The notes below the pieces were generated by a model. The model searched no databases and was not told the origin of the DNA. It saw nothing but the letters and a program-made list of their open reading frames with translations. The position numbers were made by a program, and so were the translations under genes. Positions 33,585 to 45,679 of a stretch of DNA of 64,000 nt are shown one piece after another. This DNA comes from Talinum fruticosum (lineage: Eukaryota > Streptophyta > Magnoliopsida > Caryophyllales > Talinaceae), in assembly GCA_021018815.1 (NCBI GenBank), contig JAITYX010000009.1, positions 9,178,501 through 9,242,500 on the forward strand. The letters are read 5' to 3'. Every line of letters starts with the position of its first letter. The first letter of the stretch is position 1.

Positions 33585-35491
33585 TATAGGAACCGTGACC
33601 CTCGTGCGTCCGCCGCCTCCGTTAGTAGGGGAGAATCAGATTCGGACCGTTTCTTTTTGGTGTTGAAAATGATTTTTGAAATATAATAGTTTTAGAAATG
33701 GGAATGTATCTCTTATTAGAATTTTCGATTTTTATAATCAGGTTTGAAATAAATTAAGCAAAGGTGATTGGCGATTTTATTAATCATTTTATTTTAGGAA
33801 TTATTTTTAGAAGCCTTGGGATATTGTTTTAGAGCTAAAAAAATCTAAACATAATAAATTTATTCTGCCGTAAGGCTTTGGGCTAAACCGGAGCAAAAAC
33901 ACCAACTTGGACCAAAGCTTTACCCGGTGACCGTCCAGCGCCGGCAAGAGCTAGCACCGTATGGTCGCCGGCGCCGCCCCATGGGCCATGACTGAGGTGG
34001 TCGAGTCTTGGTCCATGGCTTAGCTGTCGAGAAATAAAAGAAATTTTTTGCTATTTTCGAGTTAGAAATGTCGAGGAATGAATTAAAATGAAATAAAAAG
34101 GAAAACAAAGTCGCGAGTCAATTTTGGGAACAAAAGCTAACCAAAATAAAGAAATACTCTTCCAATATTAGTATGTAAAAACTAACCTTGAAAGAGGTTT
34201 GAAAAGATGACTTCATTGGTATAGAACCAAGACTCTAGATTCGGGGAAGAAGGTACGAAACATAGGGATAAGCCCTTACGTTCCACCCGTCAACAGACGG
34301 CCTTTACTAATTCGAGAAGAGAGTTTTAAAAATGTGCTAAAGTAAAGCATACAACATATTAAATGCGTAATTTAAATCAACCAAGGCATGCTTTAGCAAA
34401 ACGATAAAAGTATATACGAAAGTAGTAAATAAAAGTAATAAAAAGCGAAAAGAAAAGCGAAAGAAAGCGAAAAGAAAATAAAAGATTACATCAAGTCGGG
34501 AGGAATTTATAGGCGATTACATCCTTTCTCCACAATAACGACAACAATAAATAATGCAAATTAAATAAACCGTAAGAATTAAAGGTAGATCTAGCGCCCT
34601 CGGGTTGTCCCACCTGCTGATCCGGGTCTCGAACCGAATCTGGAAGTATGTCGGTGGTAAATTGAAAGCGGCTTTTGTGTGAGGTTTTGTGAAGGTAGAA
34701 AAATGTATGTGACTGATGAAGGATTAGGGATTGAATGTGGCTAATGTAGTGACGATTAGCTGAAAGAAAACCACGAGATCCAAATACATGAAATGGCCAT
34801 ATGAAAAATGAGAGCATAAACTCTCTATTTATAGGAGAAAGTGAGGTCAAAACATGACCTCGGGTTTAGCTGAATCGGTCGTTCAAATCAAGCAGCAAAG
34901 CGGCCGGAAAATCATAAAAACCGAACCAAATCCACCTTGAACTGGGATCCCGGGAATAATGCCGAGTTACATGGTGCCGATCAAGAAACGACGTCGTACG
35001 GTCTTAACCTCCTTCGGTGTTGCAGCTGAACTCTAGAGAAAAATGCAGCGTCCGGGGAAAACTCCCGAAACGCGACGTTGGTCAAAAACGGCGTCATTTT
35101 GTGAAAGTGAGCTCCGTGTCTCGGTTGGCCATTTGGAGCAAAACGTATCATTCTAGCAATGTTTGCTATGAAACGGGACGCCTGTTCAATGCAACATCAT
35201 ACGGACGAAATCGGCTACATGTCTCGGTTGGATGTCTGAAGATGAAACGCGACGTTTTGAGTATGACAAGGCTCTATGCAAGACGTCGGCCAAGGTTTTT
35301 GGAAAGACTCAAAGCAAATAAGTTCATTTTTTTGTGCTATAGGGTTTTTGTGGTTCACTCGGCTTCCGTCATACCAATCAAACTTCGACTATGATCCGAA
35401 TATGTAAATAGGATCGGGATCTCATCACCCGACTGACAAAATAAAATGCAGAAATAAAAGAGACAAGAATGACACGTTTTAGGTGTCTACA
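33585..35491 (-). repeat. 5' LTR of the Retand-like element
   Basis: On the minus strand it begins TGTAGACACCTAAAACG at 35491 and ends GGTTCCTATA at 33585, 1907 bases. A TATA-like 'cctataaatagagag' lies on the minus strand near 34828. The neighbouring sequence on the high side is LINE coding sequence, so the boundary is sharp. Confidence 0.88.
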
Positions 35492-36296
35492 CTGTGGAAC
35501 ACTTGTCTAGAGACTGTGAAGAGACAGAGAATCGGGGCATGTGGAGCTTTGGGCTTAAGAGTTAATAACACATATTGGATTAGAGATTGGCTTGATTACC
35601 TAATAAAAGATAAGAGCAAATGGAAGTTGTTCAAAATAGCTTGGTTGTTGATAATCGCATGGGAAATTTGGAAGGAACACAATGGAATGTGTTTCAATGG
35701 AAAGATTTATGAACCTAGACATGGTCCTTAACAACATAAGGTCACATGTTAATGATTGGATGAGGATAATTGTTGGTAAGTCATCATCTCAACTAAGAAT
35801 AATAGCCATTTGCATCAACATTTGGTTTTCATACATGGTAGGGAAGTTGATCATCAATAACAAGAAGAAGTCAAAGTTATCATAGATGCATCATGGGGTA
35901 AGGAATCAATGGCAATGGGGCAGCTTGGATTGTAGAGGATAGTATACTAGACATTACACATGGTTTTTGAAGGGGTATGCTCAATTAGGAGTCAAACAGA
36001 GCTAATTGTAATTGAATTGTCTTTGAAAGACTTGATTATATTAGGAGTCCAACATGTTATCATGCATACGAGACTTGGTTCAAGCTGTCCTAGAGCCACA
36101 ACGGTAGCATAAGGTAGCCAAGGAGAACAAACGGCTAAGGGAGGGCATCATTGATATTGTTCATAAGTTTAGGTTTTTCAAATTAGTTAAAGTTATGAAA
36201 TATGATGTTAGAGCATCACATTCTTTAGCTCGTAAGGCTAGGAAGATACCACCTGACTTTGTTTGTATTTCCATCTCCTTTGCTAAAAAAAAAAAT
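35492..36296 (+). pseudogene. LINE 3' part: zinc region, RNase H and poly(A) tail
   Basis: It begins in the zf-RVT-like segment (HLSRDCEET at about 35500, then WLLIIAWEIWKEHNGMCFNG near 35645-35704). An RNase H-like stretch follows: VIIDASWGKESMA near 35880-35920, and the final ASHSLARKARKIP near 36208-36250. It ends in an A-run at about 36286-36296, which is the LINE tail. The part before it lies at 16042-17072. A stop and frame shifts make it non-functional. Confidence 0.75.
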
Positions 36297-36880
36297 ATCA
36301 TGAATTGAGGCCATGTTCCATTTAGCTTCATCTTACAGCCTTGCAGTACCATATAGTTTCTTACAGACTTCTTACACCTTCTTACAGATTCTTACATCTT
36401 CTTATACCTTCTTACAACTCCTTACAACTTCTTACAACTTCTTACAACTACATGTTATTTTTCATATCGAAATTTATTGTGAATTTATTTTTCTACCGTT
36501 AATGAAATTTTTTTGTTGATGAATATTAATGTACGTAAAGGTGTCTATTAGGGTTGACCGTGGGATATGTAAATGGCGGATATAGCTATACTCGCACCCT
36601 ATTTTCCCTATTCCTATACTCATACTCCCATCGGGTATTTCGAGTGTATCGGATTTATTTGTATAGATGTGTAAGGATTTTAATAATTAATACCCATTTG
36701 ACACATTAATTTAATTTTATGTCTCAAGAAATTCACAAACAAATTCCAATGGATTATTAATTTCAAAAGTATGATGTCCATTTAAGCTAGTTATCATGAA
36801 TAATATTACGGACATTTTGTTAAACTTTAAGTTTATAGGTCAATAGTCAAGTTGAATGTGACAAAATTATTTAGGCTATT
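36297..36880. other. AT-rich spacer with CTTCTTACAAC-type repeats
   Basis: The first part, 36306-36455, starts 'ggccatgttccatttagc' and continues as short 'cttcttacaac' repeats. Both also occur at the ends of the foldback element next door, so this is likely a broken relative. No gene is seen in the remainder. Confidence 0.4.
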
Positions 36881-37814
36881 TTAGCCCTGTTCCATTTAGC
36901 ATAAGTTGTAAGGATTTGTAAGGAGGTGTAAAAAGATATAAGGAGATGGAAGAAGTTGAAAGGAGTTAGAAAGAATATAAAATGTTATATATGATTCGAC
37001 AGAATTGTTTAATGTATTTATATGTGTATTTTTATAGTTATGTGCAACATATTTGTATTTTTATTTATGAATTTTACATAATAGAATAATAAAATTTATA
37101 TATTTGTGATGCCAAATGCATATATATCATGTTTAATGATTTGTTTTTTCAAGAAAAAGAAATTATATTTGATATTTATGAAAAGAGTTATTATAGATGC
37201 ATAAATGGATTTCATGTAATAGATAGTTGAAAATTACCTTAATTTTACACATTTGAAATAAATGTCCTCAACTATTAATTTAATTAGTTGAGAGCATTTA
37301 ATAGTTGAGAACATTTATTTCAAACTTATAAAATTAAAGTCATTTTCAATTATTTATTATATGAAAGTCATTTATGCATTTATAAAAACTCTTCTAATAA
37401 GTATCAAATATAATTTCGGTTTTTCTAAAAATAAAAAAATCATCAAACTGATACAAATCCATTGGACATTACAAATATATAAATTTTATAATTTATATTA
37501 AATTCATAAATAAAAATACAAATATGTGATACATAAATATAAAGATATATTAAAAATTTTTATCAAGTCATGTAAAACATTTTATATTCCCGATATCTCG
37601 CTTATAGTTGTTTATAACTTCTTACAAATTTTTACATTTGCTTATAACTTCTTATAACCGCTTACGGCTCCTTATAGCTTACAACTTCTTACATCCGCTT
37701 ACAACTCCTTACAGTTTTCCTTACACCTTATTAGAACCTTACAACTCCTTACGGTTTTCCTTACACCTTAATAGAACCTTACAACTCCTTACGGTTAAAT
37801 GGAATAGGGCCTAA
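36881..37814. mobile_element. Foldback-type element with long inverted arms
   Basis: The ends read 'ttagccctgttccattta' on the left and 'taaatggaatagggcctaa' on the right, near-perfect inverted copies. The arms continue inward for several hundred bases: 'taaaatttatatatttgt' near 37089 against 'acaaatatataaatttta' near 37471, and 'gaaataaatg' near 37256 against 'catttatttc' near 37312. The centre is around 37290. The whole would fold into a single long hairpin. I could not settle a target duplication, so the superfamily is open. It has no coding capacity. Confidence 0.72.
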
Positions 37815-38151
37815 AAGTATTTAAATACCCTTTAAATTTGTCTTGAGGCAAATTTTGGTGGCTTAACAAGCGAGAGAATTTTAATTAATTCCTCTCAATT
37901 CACGATTATTTCCTTCATTGCTCTTTGATGTCTCTCATCCCCCAAAATTCAAATTAGTGTTACATCTATTTTTGTAAAATTCAACAAAAATATTCACCTC
38001 CTTCGTATTCAACAAAGACTTTCAACCATTTTTGTTAAATTAAAAAACATCTCATTTCCCCTCAAAAATTCAAATTAGCATTTTAGCCATTTTGTAAAAT
38101 TTAAATAAAACTCAATAAAAGTCAAACAATAACAATAAATTGGTACCTTAA
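37815..38151. other. AT-rich spacer
   Basis: It holds a loose direct repeat of 'aaattcaaattag' and 'tttttgt(a/t)aaattcaa' (about 37945-38000 and 38060-38100). I see no gene. It is the left target flank of the gypsy-type solo LTR. Confidence 0.4.
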
Positions 38152-40865
38152 TGTGAGACCCGAATTTTGATTAGATTAATTTTATAGTTAAATTAAGCTA
38201 AGTATTTATACATAATCCATTTTATGTGATTGTTATGTGCTTGTGTGTTTATATAGCTTAATTAATAAAGGGTAGTGCTCGTTTCTTTGCTGTTAACGAA
38301 ATAGAGATCCGGGTAGACCTATGCTTAGCTATCCCTATTGAAATAAGATAAAAAGATAATTAAGAGGAGGATTAGTGTACCGTCTGCAGCAGTGCTGGCT
38401 GCACCTAATGAAGCCACCGAAAAAGGGAAAGAATGGAGCGAGAGGAAAAAAAGGAAAGAAGGGGGTGGACTGGACAGAAGCTGGGGAACGAGAGAGAGAG
38501 ATAGAGCGAGCGGGAGAGGGCAAGCGAGAGCAAGGAAAGCCACCGGAGGCCGGTGGGCTCCACGATGAGACGATCGGTGAATGCGAGGGACGGCCGGGGC
38601 TGAAGGAGAGGGCGAAACCGAGGCCAAGGAAAGGGAAGCAAACGCGAGGGCTGAGGAGGCAGCCGGTGAACGCGGGACCGCGACCGGCGACAGTATCGAG
38701 TGCGAGAGGAGGGCGGCGGAAACCGAGGCTAGCAGCAGGGGAAAAGGAACGAAAGAAGGAAGTGAACCGGGGAGCTCGAATCTCGAGAAACCAGCAAACC
38801 TTCAATCCCTTAATCAAGGTGGGTAGTCTTATACTCTAAACTATTAGTAATTTTGAAACCCAAATGAGTTTTTGTGATTATTGAATGTATATGTGATAGA
38901 ACGAAGCTAGGAAACTGTTAGAACCGAAGCAGAGTTATGAGTAAATCGAATGGAATTGTTGAGTCCGAATCAGGAACTGGAAGGAGCTTAGTGGTTAGTT
39001 AGAGCTGAGATGAGATGCTGAAAATATTAGGGCTGTGTAGGTATAAAGAATATGGTGACGATCTCAAATGGCACTTAGGGACAAGAAGTGGTAAATTGGG
39101 AGTAAATTGCGAATCAATGTTTCAGTTAAACCATAGAGACTTTCTAAGTTCTTGCACTGGAAGATAACGATGCGTATTGGGAAATAATGATTTGAGTATA
39201 AAGGAGGGACACGACTTCATCTTGATTAAGGCATAATTGAGGTAGAGAAATAGCGAGTTGGGAATTCTAAGGTTAAAACGAGTTTAGAACGTATCTTAAT
39301 CTTTGGGAAGAAATCAAGTTTGAAGTTAAGCACAGCGAAAGGGACTTAAGCGATAAAGTGAGAGCAAGAGTCGTGTGGCTGAATACGGGCAAAGGAAGTT
39401 GAGTTATAAAGTAGAAGCGTAAAATGAGTAAGTGAGGCAACGAGCAATGAATTGTGATGAATTTGAAATGTAACTTAAGTGATATGTACTTGTGGTTATT
39501 GTGGCTCGGAAAATGGAGATAATCGTATTAAATTGATGAATTGAGAAAGGCATAGTTGGAAAAAAGTTGTGAATGATTGCTTGCATTGAATGGTGACTAT
39601 TCGTGCTATGTGTTTGCTTTATGTGATGCTCAAAAGTAGTTTCGAAAGAAGTTTTTGTTTTACGTGAAATGACCCTTGAGTGCAATTTCGTGTGAAATGT
39701 CTTTCAAACGTGATTCTGTTCTAAAGAAGCAAAACTTATTTGAGAAAGTGAATTTATAAGGATGACACGTGGTGTTATTCCTTCCTTGATATTAAATCGA
39801 TTGCGAAAGCTGTAAAGTGAATATGATGAATGAGTATGTGCAAAGAGTTTTGAATCGACGAGCTACGGATCGTTTAGTATACCGAAGGGTTCGAGCTGGG
39901 GATGGCCAGCTAGAAACTTCGAGGGAAGGGTTCTAATAGGGGTCCTGCAGAGGCGGGATGCCCGCTGATAGGTCCCGGGAGCCTTTTGTCGGGGTCGCGC
40001 CCTGAATTAAAGAAGTGCTAATTCGAATCCTCGGAAGGCCCAGAAAAGTTGATTCAACCCGAAAAGAATTGTTCATGAATGTGAAATCGTGTTTTTAAGT
40101 GTTTAAAGAGTCATGATCTTTTTATCGCAAAGAGATTCCATTGAAAATATCTAGATTTATATTATGTTATTATGTTTTCTCCAATTTCATTATTATGAGT
40201 ATTATGTGTAAAGAATTTCCATTTTAAGTGGTAAGACTCAGGTGAGCCCATGGTTTATTGCTCACCCCCACAAATTCCCCCTTTTCCCCTCCCGATTGCG
40301 GGTACTCCTTGATATGCTTGGCTGGAATGCTTGACTTGGATGGTGACCGCAAGATGGAGTTGGTTCTTGTATTTTCATGTTTGACATGCGATTACTTATG
40401 TAAATAGACAGTATTGTATAGTAAGTTAGATGTGTATATGGAGACTCGAACTAGTAGCTCGACAAGCTAGAGATTTCCTTCCTCTAGCAATTTTGATCTC
40501 AAGTGGTTGTAAATCTAGTTTTTCTTGAGTTCATGACTTGGGCTGTAAACTAGTTCGAAATGTAAGTTTTGTGGTTGTGAATATACTCCGGCGTGTGGCC
40601 GTTGAGCTGTGTACTCCGAGCGTGTGGCTCATTGAGTTTTATTGTGACTTTTATGCGAGGTCTTAAGGCTTTTAGCCTATGGGTTGGACCATAGTTCGAA
40701 CGGAACTCGCCAAAATTTTTAGGAAACTTCTAACCCTTGAGGAGAATTTCATTTCTCACCCTTAAGCTGGATTAAGACCACTAAGTCAACACCGAGTGAG
40801 CCTTGGGAGTTCCTTCGAGGAACTCGGCGGTGTAATACTCCTAGGGTGGGTTTTGGGGTGTTGCA
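38152..40865. mobile_element. Gypsy-type solo LTR, 2.7 kb
   Basis: It begins TGTGAGACCCG and ends GGGGTGTTGCA, and is flanked by the 5-bp duplication CTTAA (38147-38151 and 40866-40870). It is colinear with 6156-11570 outside the nested insert there. A purine- and GC-rich stretch at 38440-38760 gives overlapping open frames on both strands with repetitive composition. I treat these as non-coding. Confidence 0.9.
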
Positions 40866-40870
40866 CTTAA

Positions 40871-41271
40871 TTATGGCCACCACCTTCAATATAGATAGAA
40901 ACAAGCGATGGGAAGACAAAATGAGAGGAACTTGAGCAATGCAAGCGAAGGTTCAAAGAAAAAGACCTTAAATAGCCACCTAATGAGAAAGAATAGATGA
41001 AACGAAGGTAATCAAGAGAGCAACAAAATTAAAATAATGAATTCAATACTTAAAAAATAATTCGGAAGGGAGTAGTTTTGATAGACTTCGATAGTGTTGC
41101 CGAAAGTGTCTCTACGTTATAATTACTACCATGATTTAGTTGGTTAAATAATAATACCAAAACCTAATGGGTAAGAATAATATTACCAAAAAATTTAAGG
41201 AAGGTGAATGATAATATCTCTATTTATTTTGATGTAGGAAATGCATAAAGTGATGGACCAACCGAGACATG
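40871..41271. other. Unassigned AT-rich sequence
   Basis: It is the right flank of the gypsy-type solo LTR and continues the sequence of 37815-38151 in the pre-insertion state. I see no gene or repeat terminus in it. Confidence 0.4.
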
Positions 41272-43017
41272 TGTGATACGGACCCCTAACAACAAAGCCC
41301 AACTTAGTCGTTTGGTTTCAAGCCTGGGCAAGGGGTGGACAATTTTTTTTTCACGATGCGGACCAAGTGACTAGCCTAAAGGAAATAACTTTTTTGTTGA
41401 TGTTTCAAAGATGGGCCCACCTAAAAGGAATTACTCATTTGTTTTCTTTGCAAAATGTAAGGCAAGACTAAATTTATATTTTTATTAATGATTTTAGACC
41501 ACTTGTAAACGTCATTAGGCTTAGCCGAACTTGAATCGACTCGGTTTGACTGGATGAAGACTCAAGGAAAGGATTAAATAATCTACTAGCCTAGTGAGAC
41601 AGGCCCAAAACGTGCCATATTAGGCTGGATTCGGCCTCTGGGCTATGTGGCCGATTTCGACTTCGGCTCGGACTCGCTGAAGCGATCTTGGTCGAAAGCC
41701 ATGGGTTGCGGGTTTGATTTAGAGCGGTTTAAATTTCTATTAAAACCAAGATGCTTTATTAGAGAGAAAAAGAGATTCAAAAGGAGTTGGCAGTCTATTT
41801 TGAATAAAACCTAACAAAATAAATCACTTTTCTAATTTAAGATTATACCGTAGGGATAACCGAAAGGGATAAAAAAAGCTCAAAATTAAGAAATGTTTCC
41901 AAAATGGACTCCATTGCCCTAAATCAATGATCCGAGTGTTCGGGAGTGAAGGTACAAAATAAAGATGTATGCTCCTCATTATGCTCATTTAAAAAACGAC
42001 CTCTACTAATTAAAATGAAAAGTAAAAATTATGCTAATAAAAATAAGCAATCATCATGCTAATTGTGAAAATAAACACAATCCAATGATATAAATAAATG
42101 TGATAAATAGTGGGGTCAAGAAAGCAATAAATCTAAAGTATTACATCAAACGAGATGGAAAATAAATGAAATTACATCACCTCAAAACCACAATACGAAA
42201 TTAGAACAATTGCAAATGAATAATAAACAAAAAGAGAAATCGGATGGTTGGATTCGTGCTCCGAGGTAGACTCAATTGAAAAACTTGCAACTCAACTGGA
42301 TTACGCCATGGTAACGACAGGAAATGTGGATATTCGAAGAAGAAATGAAGGCCTTTTGTGGAAGGGTCTTGGGAAGAAAAGAATGAGAGTGTGAGTTGAG
42401 AGAATCAAGAAGAAAATGAGAATGAGAGAATTCAACAAAATAGGGGTAAGTTTAGTTGAGTTAGTGTGTTAAATGAGGGAAATGAGGCCCCTATTTATAG
42501 AGGTCTTAGGGTAAAAATCTCCCCCTTAATTGAGCCTCAAAAGCTGGATAAGTAATTGATTTTCTTGTTCATTAAATAACTAGGGGATAGGATAGAACAT
42601 TAGTAGTTGAACCAATTAAAATGATTATGTTTTGACGACTTGGGGGTCGGATCCGAGCGGGGTACATGCCTAAGGAACCAAGCCTAATCTGGGGTTGAAC
42701 GGTCAAAATGACTATATATAGACGACTTGGGGCTGACTCCTGCCTGGATAGAGGCTTTGGGAGCCGGGCCTATCTTGGTCTAGTCGAAGTTGAATTGACA
42801 GGGTTAGATCTCGCCTATTTAGAGTTTGGATTTTGGCCGATTTTCTAGCATGGGTTTCTTCGCTTGCTTTGATTTTTGGACTAAAATATGAATTTTTACT
42901 CTGTCTTAGTCTCGTCTTGCCTTGAGCATACTAATAAAGCAAGGTCTTCATCACCGGAGTAATCAAACAAAATAAATAAATAAAACATTAAAACAAGTGG
43001 CACTTTGAGGGTGTCCA
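41272..43017 (-). repeat. Divergent Retand-type LTR
   Basis: The minus strand begins TGGACACCCTCAAAG at 43017. The order of conserved blocks matches the other Retand LTRs: 'agtattacatcaaac', 'tggactccattg', 'gaaggtacaaaa', and 'acgacctctactaatt'. A TATA-like 'ctctataaataggg' lies on the minus strand near 42500. Divergence is much greater than between 17073-22014 and 33585-35491, so it is an older copy or another subfamily. The left boundary is uncertain and no matching target duplication was found. Confidence 0.6.
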
Positions 43018-43059
43018 CGGTATTTGAGAGAGAGAGGAAGGTTTAACTATAGGAGGATC

Positions 43060-43620
43060 ATCATTATCAAAAAGAAGAGTGGAAGTAGGACTTAGAGCAT
43101 ATGGGGTGTCGAAGTAGTCAGCCGAGGGAGACTATTGTTGTCTAAAGCCTAAGAGGTTAGGTTATATCAATCTTAACATAAGCCCTAGTGAACCTCCCAT
43201 TTTGACGAAGCAAAATGTGATGCTCAAGATGAATCAAATTCCCCCTTTGGTTTAAGAAGGGTTGTCATGATGACTCGGTAGCCCAAAACTCCCAAGGGAG
43301 TCATGGAATCCAAACTCACCGATCAATCCTCTTTATGGTGGAGGAATAACGATAAAAAGGATTCCACTAATGCGAGAACTACATTGAGACCATGCACAAA
43401 CCAAGGACTCGTTGGACCAAACTAAATTTTTATCATCCACATTAGTAAACTAAAATAACACTTATTCATCCCTAGATCCACATAGTCAACACTACCCTTA
43501 ATAAATTTTCAAGCGGTTTTAATTTTAACTATAATGACAGAAAGAGGAAGATTCTCACCCTAAGGTTTTCCTAACAAACAGAGAGCCCTAAGCCGATCAT
43601 ATGAGAATAAAGAGGAGGAA
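43060..43620 (-). pseudogene. LINE ORF1 relic (DUF4283-like)
   Basis: The minus strand encodes GENLPLSVIIVKIKTAWKFI (about 43500-43565), then SVDYVDLGMNKCYFSLTNVD. A gap with a stop is followed by LPWEFWATES (about 43272-43303) and GRFTRAYVKIDITYPL (about 43155-43205). This is the order of the DUF4283 nucleic-acid-binding domain in ORF1 of plant LINEs: the VDLG strand, a PGLP.EF segment and RFARICVEVDLTKPL. ORF1 protein binds element RNA. It has stops and is cut at 43017 by the Retand-type LTR. Confidence 0.62.
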
Positions 43621-44170
43621 CAAAGAGCGAGAACCTCATGGTAGGTTAGTTGAGGCGGTTCATGCAAATCGCAACAATTAGTGGATTTTTGTTATCATTT
43701 TCAGCCCCCTGGAGGCGGATACAAGATTCTAGCTAAGTTGTGGAAGATTGATCATCATGTGCACAAACAAGACCGAACCTAACCTTGTCGAAGAAACTTG
43801 GGTGGGAGGCCTCAAGGGGAGTTTCCCAAATGAAGATGTGAGCTCTCAACCAACAAATTTGAATATGGAAATTGGACGTCATCATTAATAGAGGGATTCA
43901 AGTGCAGATTGAGAAAAAGAACCATTAGAATTATCGGAGGGGTTTGATGGCTAGTACACATTATCAAATAGATACTATCTTTAGAGAGAGTGAGAGAAGA
44001 TGCATGAATGATGAAGAACAAAGGTCTGTATTTCTAAAAAAATTAGCACCAAATCCTAAGTCCTAATTGAACAGTGAACTACCGAGATTAGCAAATTGAT
44101 TTATATTTCAAGTGATAAATCAGTCGCTTCAAAAAAAAAAAAACATTAGGTCGATAGGTAGGTTTTAGAG
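43621..44170. other. Probable LINE 5' remnant and upstream region of the host gene
   Basis: A short open minus-strand frame at 43812-44021 lies upstream of the LINE ORF1 relic in the same direction. I recognise no domain in it. An A13 run is at about 44133-44145. The last ~100 bases may belong to the promoter of the gene on the right. Confidence 0.35.
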
Positions 44171-45679
44171 GAAATTTAGAGGGCAAAATAATGTCTTCTA
44201 TTCCTTCGTGGCCCACTCTCCACTCCACTAGCCTTTTGCTGGCAGCTCTGTTCTCTTCTATTGAGTCGGTTAACCCCTTGGTCGAGCTCCAACTACACTT
44301 GGTGCCATCATCAACTCTCTCTCTTCTTCGCTGCCAATTTCGCCCGCGTAATTGTCCCGTTATTCGCAGTTCTTAGCTTAGTCAATCTGCTCAGTTGGAA
44401 TCAATTCTCGATTTTGGTACCCAGATCGACATCCAAATTTATCAGGTTACTTACTTTTTTCCTCCATATCTCGTTCTTTTTATTTGGATACTATTTAACT
44501 TCGTTATTGTATAGTTCGTTGGTTTTGATCTTTATAGCGAATCAGAAAATTAGCTATGTGAAATCGTTAGGATCACACGATATTGGTGGGGAACAGATGA
44601 GCAGTAATGATACCCTTTGTGGGCACTGACTTAGATGATCTAATTTTTAAAAAACATTTATTAATTTCAGATCGTTATGCTAGATGACCCTAATAGCGTC
44701 TTATTCTATTCTTTCTTTATATAATCTGATAAATTGAATGATGCGAGCATTTTTTCCTGCAATTTCATGGATTTATGTAGTTCATCTTAGTTTAGTGTTT
44801 AACAGCATCAATGGAAAAAATTACGGTTTGTCTTGGAATCCTTGTTGGGATTGAGTGTTTAAGATTTTTGTGATGTAACTCCTGGTTGACTGTTGATGCT
44901 GACTGATCAGTTCTTTGGATGAGCATGAAATTATTTATGGTAGACCATTTATGCCGGTTAAGTACCTATGTTCGGTTTCTGATACTTAACGGTTTAACAT
45001 GGTTGTGGGCACCTGAACATTAGTTAGAACTCTGCAAAGTAGTGGAAAATGATTAAATTCGTCTCTCTATGTTATTGACGAAATGTAATAGCTACTACAT
45101 TTTCATGTAGAATATTTCTTATTGAGTCTATGTAACAATGAGGTTGATGGCTTCATGTTGCATATGTTTCTGTGCCCCGTAATCCAATTAATTTTGTTTG
45201 CAAGTGTGCCGGGGGGGTAGGGACTGCTTATCGGTAACAGGAAATGGAAAATTGGGGGATTTTTGTGGGGATAGGTGATCTGTGGTTGGTCAAAGCCTCA
45301 TCATGCTTTTCTTCCCTTGGTTATAAATGTGCCGACATAAACATGGTCTTCTTCTTGTTTATTTCAGGTTTTGATATGATTCTATTTTCAATTTGAGGTT
45401 TTATGTAATATGGAGTATTGAATATGAGGCTTAATTTCTTCTATTATTTATGCATAGATATATATATGCAACCTTGATATTCATTTCATTAGCTTTATCC
45501 TCTACTCAGAGAAGAAAGAGGCAACATATCAGTTTCTATTTCATGTTCTTTTAGTCTGTGCTTTTTTGTGAAGATGATTTCCACCATTCCGCAGTCTATT
45601 TTGTTAATCACAGATTGATCGCTAATCAGATGAACTGAGAGTAGTTTCTAACGGCTGCATCAGTGACTGAGGTGTTTTG
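44171..45679 (+). other. Putative 5' untranslated region with leader intron
   Basis: The CT-rich stretch at 44190-44450 looks like a plant leader and ends in a possible donor ('tttatcag' followed by gttact at about 44447). A T-rich region leads to a possible acceptor such as 'ttaatcacag' near 45611. The coding ATG follows at 45680. Open frames at 44191-44376 and 44261-44629 show no domain and are probably leader or intron. Transcript data would decide this. Confidence 0.4.

Larger units (their letters stand above)
17073..35491 (-). mobile_element. Retand/Tat-like Ty3-gypsy retrotransposon with antisense genes
   Basis: In minus-strand order it holds: 5' LTR (35491-33585), primer-binding site, tandem-repeat leader, gag, integrase, two oppositely oriented accessory genes, and 3' LTR (22014-17073). 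Its span is 18.4 kb, or about 13.3 kb after subtracting nested elements. Protease, reverse transcriptase and RNase H are deleted between gag and integrase. Retand of Silene is described as a Tat-lineage gypsy element with two antisense reading frames between pol and the right LTR and with an amplified tandem repeat, and this copy has the same layout. It sits inside a LINE. The outer ~75 bases of its 3' LTR are missing, so no target duplication can be read. Confidence 0.82.

Noticed and set aside
38325..38839. Open frames of up to 160 codons
   Set aside because: This is the GC-rich segment of a solo LTR proven by its CTTAA target duplication, with no recognised motif.
44191..44629. Open frames before the host gene
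   Set aside because: No domain, atypical composition, and a position consistent with leader and leader intron.
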